64,000 bases of DNA from Micromonospora sp. CB01531 (lineage in GTDB: Bacteria > Actinomycetota > Actinomycetes > Mycobacteriales > Micromonosporaceae). The position numbers and the translations under genes were made by a program. The stretch covers positions 32,705 to 96,704 of the forward strand of contig NZ_LWLS01000116.1 in assembly GCF_001905095.1 (NCBI RefSeq), in the 5' to 3' direction. Below the pieces are notes generated by a model. That model was not told where the DNA came from. It made no database searches and saw only the letters and a list, made by a program, of their open reading frames with translations. Shown one piece after another: positions 53,481-60,042 of the stretch. Each line of letters starts with the position of its first letter. Position 1 is the stretch's first letter.

Positions 53481-53744
53481 ATGTCCGTCGATCCGGCGTC
53501 ACTCATAGCGTTGCTGCTGCTACTCCTGATGCTCGCCGTGCAGATCATCATCGTGCCGCTGATGAAGCGGGCCGCCCAGATGGGACGCCGTCCGCCAACC
53601 CGCAGCAGCGCCGATCAGGAGACCGCGGCCTCACCCTCCTGCCAGGAGGGTGAGGCCGCTTCGTCGTCTCCGGGCTACACCGCGGACCGGGCCTCCCGGC
53701 TGTCCCGGATGCGCCGCTTGGCGGTGCTCTCCGACACCTGGTAG
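53481..53744 (+). CDS. Small membrane protein ORF crossing a terminator
   Basis: 87 codons. A strong N-terminal membrane helix (SLIALLLLLLMLAVQIIIVPL) then a polar tail. TAACAT (53469-53474) with a 6-nt gap to the ATG supports a leaderless start. The frame runs through a perfect 16-bp hairpin (53625-53659) and 70 nt into the opposite-strand gene, so the true product may be shorter or the 3' part may be chance. Confidence 0.45.
   Translation: MSVDPASLIALLLLLLMLAVQIIIVPLMKRAAQMGRRPPTRSSADQETAASPSCQEGEAASSSPGYTADRASRLSRMRRLAVLSDTW
53625..53659. terminator. Perfect 16-bp hairpin between opposing transcripts
   Basis: Arms 53625-53640 and 53644-53659 with a GCC loop. It ends the minus-strand membrane operon (stop at 53675) and probably the rightward transcript as well. 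Confidence 0.75.
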
Positions 53745-54142
53745 TCCGCCATCACCCGGCGGACGATCTCCACGTACGGCACGCCCTGCCGGTCCATCCG
53801 GTCGACGGCCTCCTCGAGGGATTCGGGCTTCTCGTCTTCCAGGTCGAGATCGAGCGCCTCGTCACGCGGCTCCTGGTCGACGCGGACGCGCCGGCCGCCA
53901 ACCTCTGCGATCCGCCCCCACCAGCTGGTGTCACGGTCGGTGTCATCGGTGTCAGACACCGAGCTGACCTGCGAAGTGTCACCGCCATCGGTGTCATCCC
54001 CCTCGGTGGGGGAGGGGAGGCCTCGGCGCATCCACACGTCGTGCAGGGTGGCGAAAGCCACGAAGACGACGGCAGCGATGAGCAGCGCGACGGGGCCACC
54101 CCAGCCGCGGGACGGCTCGGCAGCAGCGAGGGTGAACATCAT
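53675..54142 (-). CDS. Membrane-anchored protein with acidic linker and C-terminal HTH
   Basis: 155 residues. One N-terminal transmembrane helix (VALLIAAVVFVAFATLHDVW), an Asp/Thr/Ser-rich linker (about 45-75), and a C-terminal helix-turn-helix (ADYQVSESTAKRRIRDS). Last gene of a five-gene minus-strand operon; ATGA overlap with the gene before it. Not recognised as a family. Confidence 0.65.
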   Translation of the reverse strand: MMFTLAAAEPSRGWGGPVALLIAAVVFVAFATLHDVWMRRGLPSPTEGDDTDGGDTSQVSSVSDTDDTDRDTSWWGRIAEVGGRRVRVDQEPRDEALDLDLEDEKPESLEEAVDRMDRQGVPYVEIVRRVMADYQVSESTAKRRIRDSREARSAV

Positions 54143-54738
54143 GCGGCTCCAAACAGCCAGGCGGGCAGAGGCGCGACGAGACCGGTGAGGAAGTCGACGC
54201 AGCCTCGGGTGACATCACCGACGGTGCCGCCCGGCAGGTCGGCCATGAGGCCGAGCAGCACGGCGGCGATCCACAGGCGGGTGTTGAGCCGGTACAGCGG
54301 GCTCTGCGGGAACGTGAGGGTGGCGAACCGGCCGAGCTTCTTGCTGGCCTTGACCGGCAGCATGCACCCGATGACGTAGATGAACAGCATCCCCACCAGG
54401 GCGCCCAGGATTGCGTTGATCGACGCGCCGGCGACGTAGGCGCCGCCGGTCGCGTCGAGCAGCTGCTCGATGAAGCTGCTGGCGGTCTGCACCGTCCACT
54501 GGTCGAGCGGCGAGCCGTCGAAGCCCTCGCGGATAGCCGGCACAGCGAGGAGGAACGCGAGCCGGTCGCGGATGCTGTTGGGGCCGACCGACATGTAGTC
54601 GATGACCAGGGCGAGCAGCAGCAGCACCGCGACGGCGGTCGGGGACATGGTGTGCTCGAGCAGAGTTGCCCCCTTGTCCGGGGAGGGCGCTGGACTCGGG
54701 CTCGGTGTAGGGGCGAGCAGCATGATCGTGTGCAGCAT
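54139..54738 (-). CDS. Polytopic membrane protein of the accessory operon
   Basis: 199 residues with about four membrane helices (TAVAVLLLLALVIDYMSV; ILGALVGMLFIYVIGCML; WIAAVLLGLMADL; a C-terminal stretch) and a Pro/Ser-rich N-terminal lead. An internal ATG before SPTAV could be the start. Overlaps both neighbours by 1-4 nt. Similar sets of small membrane proteins occur as spread (Spd) genes in actinomycete integrative elements; sequence similarity is not established. Confidence 0.6.
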   Translation of the reverse strand: MLHTIMLLAPTPSPSPAPSPDKGATLLEHTMSPTAVAVLLLLALVIDYMSVGPNSIRDRLAFLLAVPAIREGFDGSPLDQWTVQTASSFIEQLLDATGGAYVAGASINAILGALVGMLFIYVIGCMLPVKASKKLGRFATLTFPQSPLYRLNTRLWIAAVLLGLMADLPGGTVGDVTRGCVDFLTGLVAPLPAWLFGAA

Positions 54739-54974
54739 CAGGCGCCGCTCCAGTCGAGCACCTTGGTTCCGGTCGCGGCGTCGCAGACCTCCAACCTCGG
54801 GGCGTCCATCGGCTCGTTGGCCGCGCGGGCGTCACGGGTGAGCGCCTGGAGCTGCTGGCTGAGGATGCTCGCGTAGCCCGGGACCGACAGGTCGAGGACA
54901 ACCACGTAGCGGCGGCTGGCCAGCACCTCGTACTGGCCGTCGAAGATGTGCAGGCGGTACGGCAGGGCGGCCAT
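54738..54974 (-). CDS. Small soluble protein of the accessory operon
   Basis: 78 residues. Strands and helices (LHIFDGQYEVLASRRYVVVL) with no membrane segment or known motif. Single-base overlaps with both neighbours show translational coupling. Confidence 0.6.
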   Translation of the reverse strand: MAALPYRLHIFDGQYEVLASRRYVVVLDLSVPGYASILSQQLQALTRDARAANEPMDAPRLEVCDAATGTKVLDWSGA

Positions 54975-55321
54975 CAGAGATCCTTCTCAAGGTGGGTGAG
55001 CACCGGGAACAGGCTGATGCCGAGCAGCACCATGCCAGCTGCAGCGACCCACGCGGAGGTGGTGTGCCCGGTGAGGATGGCGGCCAGGGCGGCGACGAGG
55101 TCGGCGAGGACGCCGGCCGTGAGGGCCACGGCGATCCGGGTCCAGTTCACCGGCCGGGGCACGGCGAGGACGAAGGGTCGGGCGCCGGCGGCGCGCAGTT
55201 GTCCGATCCGCTCGTAGAGCTGCTGGAGACCGTTGGCGGGCAGGGTGATGATTCGGCCGGCGAGGGCGCGCAGCGGCGAGCCTGGGGGGATGTAGCCGCA
55301 CACGTGGTGGGTCGGGGTCAT
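54974..55321 (-). CDS. Small membrane protein of the accessory operon
   Basis: 115 residues. A soluble N-terminal half (GRIITLPANGLQQLYERIGQ) followed by two membrane helices (ALTAGVLADLVAALAAILTG; AAAGMVLLGISLFPVL). Function unknown. Confidence 0.6.
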   Translation of the reverse strand: MTPTHHVCGYIPPGSPLRALAGRIITLPANGLQQLYERIGQLRAAGARPFVLAVPRPVNWTRIAVALTAGVLADLVAALAAILTGHTTSAWVAAAGMVLLGISLFPVLTHLEKDL

Positions 55322-55399
55322 GATGGTGGTCCTTCCTTCCGGGGAGGGCCCGGGGCGCGGCGCTTGCTCTTGGTCGGGTGAGCCGCGCCCCGGGGGCGT

Positions 55400-56662
55400 C
55401 TACTTCTGGCTGCTCTTCCAGCGCTTGACGGTGGCCACGCTGACCTCGGCGGCCTCGGCCAGCTCCGGGTTGGTCGGCTCGCGCTTGAGCCGGCGGGTGA
55501 GCCGGGCGTGAGCCTGGCTGAGCTTCTTGGCGGTGTCGGTCGCGGCCGGTTTGGTGACCCGTTCGGTGACCCTGCCGCGAGCCGGTACCTGAGCCGCTGC
55601 GGCGGGGGCGGATGAGCCATTGACCGGCTCACGGACCGGCTCATCCGGGGCGTCCCGGACCAGCTCAGGCAGCGGGCCGATCTGCGCCGCGAGGCGAGCC
55701 GGCATCCGGATCCCGCCCAGCTCCACCAACGGCTCACGGCGGGGCCGCACCGGCAGGGCGTGGTGGTGGGCGACGTGCACCTGGCGGCGGAGCGTGTGGA
55801 CCGCGCGCCGGGTGTCGGCCAGCGTCTGGTCGAGCTGCTGGCGCGTCCAGTCGTCCACCTCGCCAGCCCGGGACGGCGGCGGGGGCGTCAGGTCCAGCTC
55901 GGCGAGCCGGGGCGCGCCCAGCCACGGCTGGGCGTTGCTGACGTAGGAGTCGAAGAGGCCGATGAGGAACGCGGTCCCGGCCGCGCCGACCGGGCCAACC
56001 GAGTGGGCCAGCGCGCCGCCGAGGGCGTCCAGGCCGGTGCCGGCCCACCCGCCGGCCATGTTCAACGCCACCGACGTACCAAGGGCCGCCCACTCGGCGA
56101 CGGTCGCCCGCCAGTCGGTGTCGCCACCCGACGACCGCAGGATCGCCCGGCCGACGATGATCAGCGCAACGATGGTCAGGAGTGCGGGCTCCATCGCCCA
56201 CGCCGCCCACCACCCGGCCGACTCGTGGTCGAAGCCGAGGAGCCGGACCACGCCGGCCTGAACCCCGGCGGTGGACCACGCGCCGAACGCGATCAGGACG
56301 GGGACGCCAGCCAGGAGGGTGGCCGACCGGACTCGGGCGATGCGCAGGGCACGCATCTCGGCCGACCGATTGATGTCGGTACGGATGCGAGCGCGGGCGC
56401 CGGAGCGGGTGGCGCGGCGGTACAGCTCGGCGAGGGCTGCGGCCTCTTCCCCGTCGCGGTCGCGTCCGCGGCGGGCCCGGCGGCGGGTCTCGGTCAGCTC
56501 TTCGACCTGGGCGAGGGCGTCGCGGTGCTCGGCGTCGAGGCGGCGGCGCTCGCGCAGGTCGGTGCGCTGCACGTCGATGACGGCGCGCTGCTCGGCGAGC
56601 TGCTCGGCGAGATCTCGCGCGGTACGCGCCTCGGCTGGCGGCCTTCGGCGGATCAGCTTCAT
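55400..56662 (-). CDS. Large membrane protein with N-terminal coiled coil and C-terminal HTH
   Basis: 420 residues, first gene of the minus operon. Residues 1-100 are a highly charged coiled coil; about 110-255 hold four to five membrane helices; then a Pro-rich region and a C-terminal HTH (ELAEAAEVSVATVKRWKSSQ). The plan recalls DUF2637/Spd-like proteins of actinomycete plasmids and AICEs, but I cannot prove the relation. On the minus strand CATACT (56670-56675) lies 7 nt before the ATG. Confidence 0.65.
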   Translation of the reverse strand: MKLIRRRPPAEARTARDLAEQLAEQRAVIDVQRTDLRERRRLDAEHRDALAQVEELTETRRRARRGRDRDGEEAAALAELYRRATRSGARARIRTDINRSAEMRALRIARVRSATLLAGVPVLIAFGAWSTAGVQAGVVRLLGFDHESAGWWAAWAMEPALLTIVALIIVGRAILRSSGGDTDWRATVAEWAALGTSVALNMAGGWAGTGLDALGGALAHSVGPVGAAGTAFLIGLFDSYVSNAQPWLGAPRLAELDLTPPPPSRAGEVDDWTRQQLDQTLADTRRAVHTLRRQVHVAHHHALPVRPRREPLVELGGIRMPARLAAQIGPLPELVRDAPDEPVREPVNGSSAPAAAAQVPARGRVTERVTKPAATDTAKKLSQAHARLTRRLKREPTNPELAEAAEVSVATVKRWKSSQK

Positions 56663-56669
56663 GCCGGCC

Positions 56670-56707
56670 AGTATGACACACTAGGCACGCTTGACACATT
56701 AGGCACG
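56670..56707. promoter_or_regulatory. Divergent control region with 18-bp-spaced repeats
   Basis: TGACACACTAGGCACG (56674-56689) and TGACACATTAGGCACG (56692-56707) differ at one base and are 18 bp apart. They lie between the minus membrane operon and the rightward HTH gene, covering the likely -10 of the former. A candidate operator. Confidence 0.65.
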
Positions 56708-56767
56708 GTGAGGGGAGCGCTCGTGTCGATCACTGCCACAGTCGGCCCGCCCGCTACGATCGGCACG

Positions 56768-57004
56768 ATGGCCAGGACGGTGGAGGAACTGGAGCGCGCG
56801 CTCGACGCGGGCGAGTGGCTGCGGCCCGCCGATGTCGCTGAGCTGCTCGGCGTCTCCAAGAGCACCGTGGTGCGGATGCTGAACGCCGACCCGCCCGGGC
56901 TCCGCTTCCGCCGGAAGGCCGGCACCGGACGGCACCGCGAGGTTCATCCCGAGGACGTGCGCCGGCAGCTGGCTGCCCGCCGCCAGGTGCACGGCGAGCA
57001 GTAG
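56768..57004 (+). CDS. Excisionase/BldC-like HTH protein
   Basis: 78 residues. EWLRPADVAELLGVSKSTVVRM is a MerR-type HTH with wing FRRKAGTGRHREVHPEDV. TACGAT (56755-56760) with 7 nt to ATG supports a leaderless start; an in-frame GTG at 56723 preceded by GGGGAG is the alternative. Divergent from the membrane operon, so it may regulate it. Confidence 0.7.
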   Translation: MARTVEELERALDAGEWLRPADVAELLGVSKSTVVRMLNADPPGLRFRRKAGTGRHREVHPEDVRRQLAARRQVHGEQ

Positions 57005-57016
57005 CCCAGACGCAGA

Positions 57017-57047
57017 GCCGCCCCCGACTGCACTGGTCGGGGGCGGC
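57017..57047. terminator. Terminator between convergent genes
   Basis: Perfect 12-bp stem (57017-57028 and 57036-57047), loop of 7, then TTCGTT. It serves the HTH gene and the DUF397 gene, which converge here. Confidence 0.8.
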
Positions 57048-57060
57048 TTCGTTGTGCGGG

Positions 57061-57261
57061 TCAGCGGGCGAACGCACCGCCCCTGGCGTTGGTCACGAAC
57101 GCCCGCCAGTCACCCGGGGCGAACACCAGCGCCGGGCCGGTCTTGTCCTTCGAGTCCCGCACCCCGACCGCGCCGGTCACGTAGGCGACCTCCACGCAGT
57201 TGTCGCAGTTCGGGCCGCTCTTGCTGCTCTTGAACCATGTCGCGCCGGTCAGATTGATCAT
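57061..57261 (-). CDS. DUF397 family protein
   Basis: 66 residues. WFKSSKSGPNCDNCVEVAYV and VRDSKDKTGPALVFAPGDW are the DUF397 signature. In actinobacteria DUF397 proteins typically pair with an XRE/DUF5753 regulator (WhiJ-like); no such partner is seen here. ATGA overlap with the gene before it. Confidence 0.85.
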   Translation of the reverse strand: MINLTGATWFKSSKSGPNCDNCVEVAYVTGAVGVRDSKDKTGPALVFAPGDWRAFVTNARGGAFAR

Positions 57262-57482
57262 CGCTTCGCTCCGTATTCCGTCGGCCGCTGGTTTCGGCCG
57301 GTCGTCTGCTTGGGTGGTCCAAGGTGGTAGCGGTCGGTCTCGATGAGCGCCGCGAAGGCATCGGCGCGGGCCTGGCATCGACGCGGAGTGTGGCAGATGG
57401 GGCAGACACCGCCGCGCTGCCGATGATCGTCAAGGATCTGCCACCAGCCTGCCACCTGATCGGCGCGGGGCGCGGTCACCAC
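57258..57482 (-). CDS. Small CxxC protein upstream of DUF397
   Basis: 74 residues. Contains GGVCPICHTPRRCQARADAF, with CxxC and another Cys, probably zinc-binding. Function unknown. Overlaps its neighbours by 4 and 7 nt. Confidence 0.65.
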   Translation of the reverse strand: MVTAPRADQVAGWWQILDDHRQRGGVCPICHTPRRCQARADAFAALIETDRYHLGPPKQTTGRNQRPTEYGAKR

Positions 57483-57673
57483 AGCCCCGCGATACGACCA
57501 ACCGCGGCGACCAGGACGACGGCGCCGATGACGCAGCCGTAGACCACCTCGCGGGTGGCAAGGGGGAGCCGGCGCGGCCGGTGGGGAACGGTCTGCCCGT
57601 CGGGCTGCGGTGGCAGGCCGTACGGGTCTGGGTGCACGGGCGGGAGCGGGCCTGTGTGGGGGCGCTCAACCAT
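57476..57673 (-). CDS. Small Pro-rich protein with C-terminal membrane helix
   Basis: 65 residues from ATG 57673, preceded by GAGGAGG at good spacing. Pro/His-rich N-terminal half, then VVYGCVIGAVVLVAAVGRI as a membrane helix. First gene of the three-gene minus operon with the promoter at 57796-57824. Confidence 0.65.
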   Translation of the reverse strand: MVERPHTGPLPPVHPDPYGLPPQPDGQTVPHRPRRLPLATREVVYGCVIGAVVLVAAVGRIAGLW

Positions 57674-57731
57674 CGCCGGATCCTCCTCAGGGGTGGAGGC
57701 GGGACCGGGCGGGGAAGCGGGTGAAAGTCCG

Positions 57732-57754
57732 GGGGGACCTGCCACCGGTCCCCC
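57732..57754. terminator. Leader hairpin in the minus-strand transcript
   Basis: GGGGGACC (57732-57739) pairs with GGTCCCCC (57747-57754), loop of 7. It lies between promoter and first gene, so it could act as an attenuator. Confidence 0.4.
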
Positions 57755-57795
57755 GCCCGGCCGGGCGCTCCCTGCTGAGGAGAGGCCCTGAAGGC

Positions 57796-57835
57796 AACTT
57801 AGAGTGCAGAGTATGCAGAGTCAACAGAGCATGCA
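57796..57835 (-). promoter_or_regulatory. Minus-strand promoter with overlapping direct repeats
   Basis: -35 TTGACT (57819-57824) and -10 TAAGTT (57796-57801) with a 17-nt spacer, on the minus strand. Direct repeats CAGAGTATGCA (57807-57817) and CAGAGCATGCA (57825-57835), 18 bp apart, overlap the spacer and flank the -35. The divergent GntR gene next to it is the likely regulator. Confidence 0.75.
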
Positions 57836-57889
57836 CAGTGTGTCATCGGAGGTGCCACGATCGGGGGGCTGAGGAGAGGTGGCCCCGCC

Positions 57890-58117
57890 ATGCCCCGAAA
57901 GTCCATCCGTGACCAGGTGATCGAGGACGTCACCAACTCGATCCGGTCCGGCCAGCTCCGGCCGGGCGACAAGCTGCCGTCCATCGCCGAGCTGTGCGCG
58001 ACGTACAAGGCAAGCGCCACCCCGATCCGGTTGGCGCTGGTGCTCCTCGACGAGCGCGGCTGGATCGAGGTACATCAGGGCAAGGGGAGCTACGTGGCCG
58101 AGCGCCCACCGGCCTGA
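57890..58117 (+). CDS. Short GntR-type regulator (DNA-binding domain only)
   Basis: 75 residues. A GntR winged helix (SIRSGQLRPGDKLPSIAELC; TPIRLALVLLDERGWIEVHQG) with no effector domain. GAGGAGAGG precedes the ATG. Divergent from the three-gene minus operon whose promoter carries repeats, so repression of that operon and of itself is likely. Confidence 0.8.
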   Translation: MPRKSIRDQVIEDVTNSIRSGQLRPGDKLPSIAELCATYKASATPIRLALVLLDERGWIEVHQGKGSYVAERPPA

Positions 58118-58202
58118 TCGGCCGAGCGGCGACCGATGCAATGGAAGTGCGTAGGACCCGGGGATCCCCGGTCCCTCGGCTCCTAAGTGGATATGCGCTC
58201 CG

Positions 58203-58208
58203 TACCGT
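58203..58208 (+). promoter_or_regulatory. -10 box, leaderless promoter of second GntR gene
   Basis: TACCGT with 6 nt to GTG 58215. Confidence 0.45.
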
Positions 58209-58214
58209 GCGGGA

Positions 58215-58619
58215 GTGATCGACTTCCGGGCGGAGCGGGCTGTCTACCAGCAGCTCGCCGATCTGCTGCGCGAGCAGATCGTGTCCGGGGACGTCGAGCC
58301 TGGCGGGCTGCTGCCGTCCAGCACTCGACTGGAGCAGGAGCACGGGGTGAGTCGGGAGACCGTGCGGCGGGCGCTGGCGGTGCTGCGCTCGGAGGGCTTG
58401 GTGGTCACCGAGCCCAGCTACGGTACGCGGGTGCGGGTGGCCGAGGAGCGGGCGCGGGTTGCGGTGCCCCGCGGGGCGTCGGTGATCAGCCGGCCTGCCA
58501 CGGTCGAGGAGCGCGAGCAGCTGGACGTGGCGTTGGGCGGTCACGTCCTTGTGGTGATGGTCGGCGGTCGGGTGCGTGGCCGGTACGCGGCGGATCGGAC
58601 CGAGTTGACCTTCTCATGA
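58215..58619 (+). CDS. GntR-family regulator with short C-terminal part
   Basis: 134 residues. GntR winged helix (LLREQIVSGDVEPGGLLPSS; SRETVRRALAVLRSEGLV), then about 60 residues, too few for a full UTRA or FCD effector domain. Short GntR regulators of the KorSA type control transfer in actinomycete integrative elements; a link is only suggestive. A palindrome follows the stop. Confidence 0.75.
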   Translation: MIDFRAERAVYQQLADLLREQIVSGDVEPGGLLPSSTRLEQEHGVSRETVRRALAVLRSEGLVVTEPSYGTRVRVAEERARVAVPRGASVISRPATVEEREQLDVALGGHVLVVMVGGRVRGRYAADRTELTFS

Positions 58620-58880
58620 TCGCCGATCTTGATAGGTTCGTACACCTGTACGAGGCGTTCTGACCCTTAAATCACCTTGTCGGTACAGGCCGTATTTTGC
58701 ACATCACGCACAGAGAATCGGGATGTAACGGTCATCTGACCTTGCAACTTGCGCTGTGCATACCCCTGAGCGCTCGCATTAGATCGACATCTGCGCCAAT
58801 ATGGGCCCCTGCTGATCCCTTGCTCAGCCTGGCCGGACAGGTCAGCACCTGAGTTGTCGCGCCTCATTCCGGGGAGGGTC
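58620..58880. other. Intergenic region with palindrome
   Basis: 261 bp, less GC-rich than its surroundings. It holds a 16-bp palindrome TCGTACA-CC-TGTACGA at 58638-58653, 19 nt after the GntR stop, a candidate GntR operator. No gene or clear promoter seen. Confidence 0.45.
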
Positions 58881-59324
58881 GTGCCGCACCGACCGTGGGC
58901 CATCCGAACCGCACTCGCGGCCGGCCTCGCCGCCACCGTGCTGGTCGTGCCCACTCCGGCTCCCGCCGCTACCGCCGACCCTTCCTCCGTCGAGGTCGCC
59001 CCGGCCGGCGTCCCTGCCGTCGCCCTACTTGCTGGTCCCGCGCCGTCCACGGTCACCATTCCGGCCGCCGCGCCGAGCGCCGCAGAGACCGCCATCGCCG
59101 CCATCGGCACCGTCCGCTGCCGCGACGTTCCCTGCCCTCCGCACCCAGCCGACTGGACCGCATCCACCCTCGCCGTCCTCAAGCAACCCCACCCGGCTGC
59201 GGAGTTGCAGGCCACCGAGCAGGCCGGCCTGGACTTCCCCAATCTCCAGCGGCTGCACCGGGTCCGCCCGCGTTCGACGCTTCTCACCGGCCGCGCAACA
59301 CACCTGGATCCAAGACCGGCGTGA
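58881..59324 (+). CDS. Probable exported small protein
   Basis: 147 residues from GTG 58881; GGGGAGGG lies close before it (about 3 nt spacing), and a TTG at 58854 is possible. An N-terminal signal-like stretch (RTALAAGLAATVLVVPTPAPA) suggests export with cleavage after APA. Low-complexity Ala/Pro region, then CRDVPCPPHPADWTASTLAVL. Not recognised. Reality is less certain than for its neighbours. Confidence 0.45.
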   Translation: MPHRPWAIRTALAAGLAATVLVVPTPAPAATADPSSVEVAPAGVPAVALLAGPAPSTVTIPAAAPSAAETAIAAIGTVRCRDVPCPPHPADWTASTLAVLKQPHPAAELQATEQAGLDFPNLQRLHRVRPRSTLLTGRATHLDPRPA

Positions 59325-59439
59325 CCCGATCCGCCCACCACACTGGTGGGAGACGGCGCCGGCCGCCCCAGGTGTGCCCGGCTGGAGGTGACCCGGACCT
59401 CCGAATCACACCCCCGCTCGATAGATCGGAGCACCAGCT

Positions 59440-59751
59440 GTGCAGCACTGCAAGACCCGGTCCTCCAACATCCTGCTCGCGTGCGCCGTCGCCGTGTTCA
59501 TCGTCGCGGGCGTGCTCGCCTTCGTTGACGGCCACGTCAGCGGCAGGGCTTTCGCTGCCGGACTTGTCGGCCTGGGCGTCGCCACCGCCGCGCTGGCCGC
59601 CAACACCCGCGCGGTCGGCGCCGGACTCGAGGTGTCCGTGGCACGCGCCCCTCGGGCCGAGTACCACAGGGGTTACGGCGACTGCGCCGAAGACATGTTC
59701 CGCGGTGCGCTCGACGACCCGGGGGAGGACCCGGATGGCCGCAACCCCTGA
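59440..59751 (+). CDS. Small membrane protein near the prophage right end
   Basis: 103 residues from GTG 59440 (CGGAG before it). Two membrane helices (NILLACAVAVFIVAGVLAFV; AFAAGLVGLGVATAALAA) and a polar C-terminus. Last gene of the prophage, a place where lysogenic-conversion genes are common. Function unknown. Confidence 0.6.
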   Translation: MQHCKTRSSNILLACAVAVFIVAGVLAFVDGHVSGRAFAAGLVGLGVATAALAANTRAVGAGLEVSVARAPRAEYHRGYGDCAEDMFRGALDDPGEDPDGRNP

Positions 59752-59797
59752 CCGCAGGGTTGCAGCAAATGGTTGCAGTACCAAGAATGAACATGGT

Positions 59798-59818
59798 TTG
59801 CCATAGGTGGTAATAGCG
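59798..59818. promoter_or_regulatory. Second copy of the early-operator motif
   Basis: 19 of 21 bases match 20956-20976. It lies 65 nt before the right attachment repeat. It may be a recombination-protein arm site or a repressor site. Confidence 0.6.
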
Positions 59819-59883
59819 TTCCGAGCAGGGGCGGGACGCCACCACGATCACCCATGTTGAACCCTGATCCGTCGATCCGATCA

Positions 59884-59927
59884 ACTCGTAATGCGTAGGT
59901 CGACGGTTCGATTCCGTCAGGCGGCTC
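59884..59927 (+). other. attR of prophage 1 / left attachment repeat of element 2
   Basis: Perfect 44-bp copy of the tRNA-Thr 3' half (18762-18805). The tRNA 5' half is missing, so it is not a second tRNA gene. It borders prophage 1 on the left and the integrase of element 2 on the right. Confidence 0.92.
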
Positions 59928-59935
59928 GGAGGGGC

Positions 59936-59967
59936 AAGCCCCTGGTCATGCTGGTGGCCAGGGGCTT
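59936..59967. terminator. Hairpin downstream of integrase 2
   Basis: AAGCCCCTGG (59936-59945) pairs with CCAGGGGCTT (59958-59967), followed by CTTCGTGT. Equivalent in place to the hairpin at 18816-18859. Confidence 0.75.
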
Positions 59968-60042
59968 CTTCGTGTCCGCCGCCGGTCGCTTCGACCACGC
60001 CTATCCACTGATCACTATCTGAGGACAATCCTGAGGACACAG

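Larger units (their letters stand above)
18806..59927. mobile_element. Prophage 1, siphovirus type, integrated in tRNA-Thr
   Basis: About 41.1 kb between two perfect 44-bp repeats. It carries integrase, repressor, Xis-like gene, recombination and replication genes, terminase, portal, scaffold, capsid, neck, tail tube, tail chaperone with frameshift, tape measure, tail proteins, amidase and holin-like gene. The long non-contractile tail set and absence of sheath genes point to a siphovirus. No clear inactivating damage was seen apart from one possible frameshift near 21420, so it may be inducible. Confidence 0.93.

Noticed and set aside
59884..59927. A second tRNA-Thr gene
   Set aside because: Only the 3' half is present; no acceptor 5' strand or D-arm upstream. 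It is an attachment repeat.
18806..59927. Classification of element 1 as an AICE
   Set aside because: GntR and Spd-like membrane genes suggested it, but no FtsK-like TraB or AICE Rep gene is seen and a full set of phage structural genes is present.
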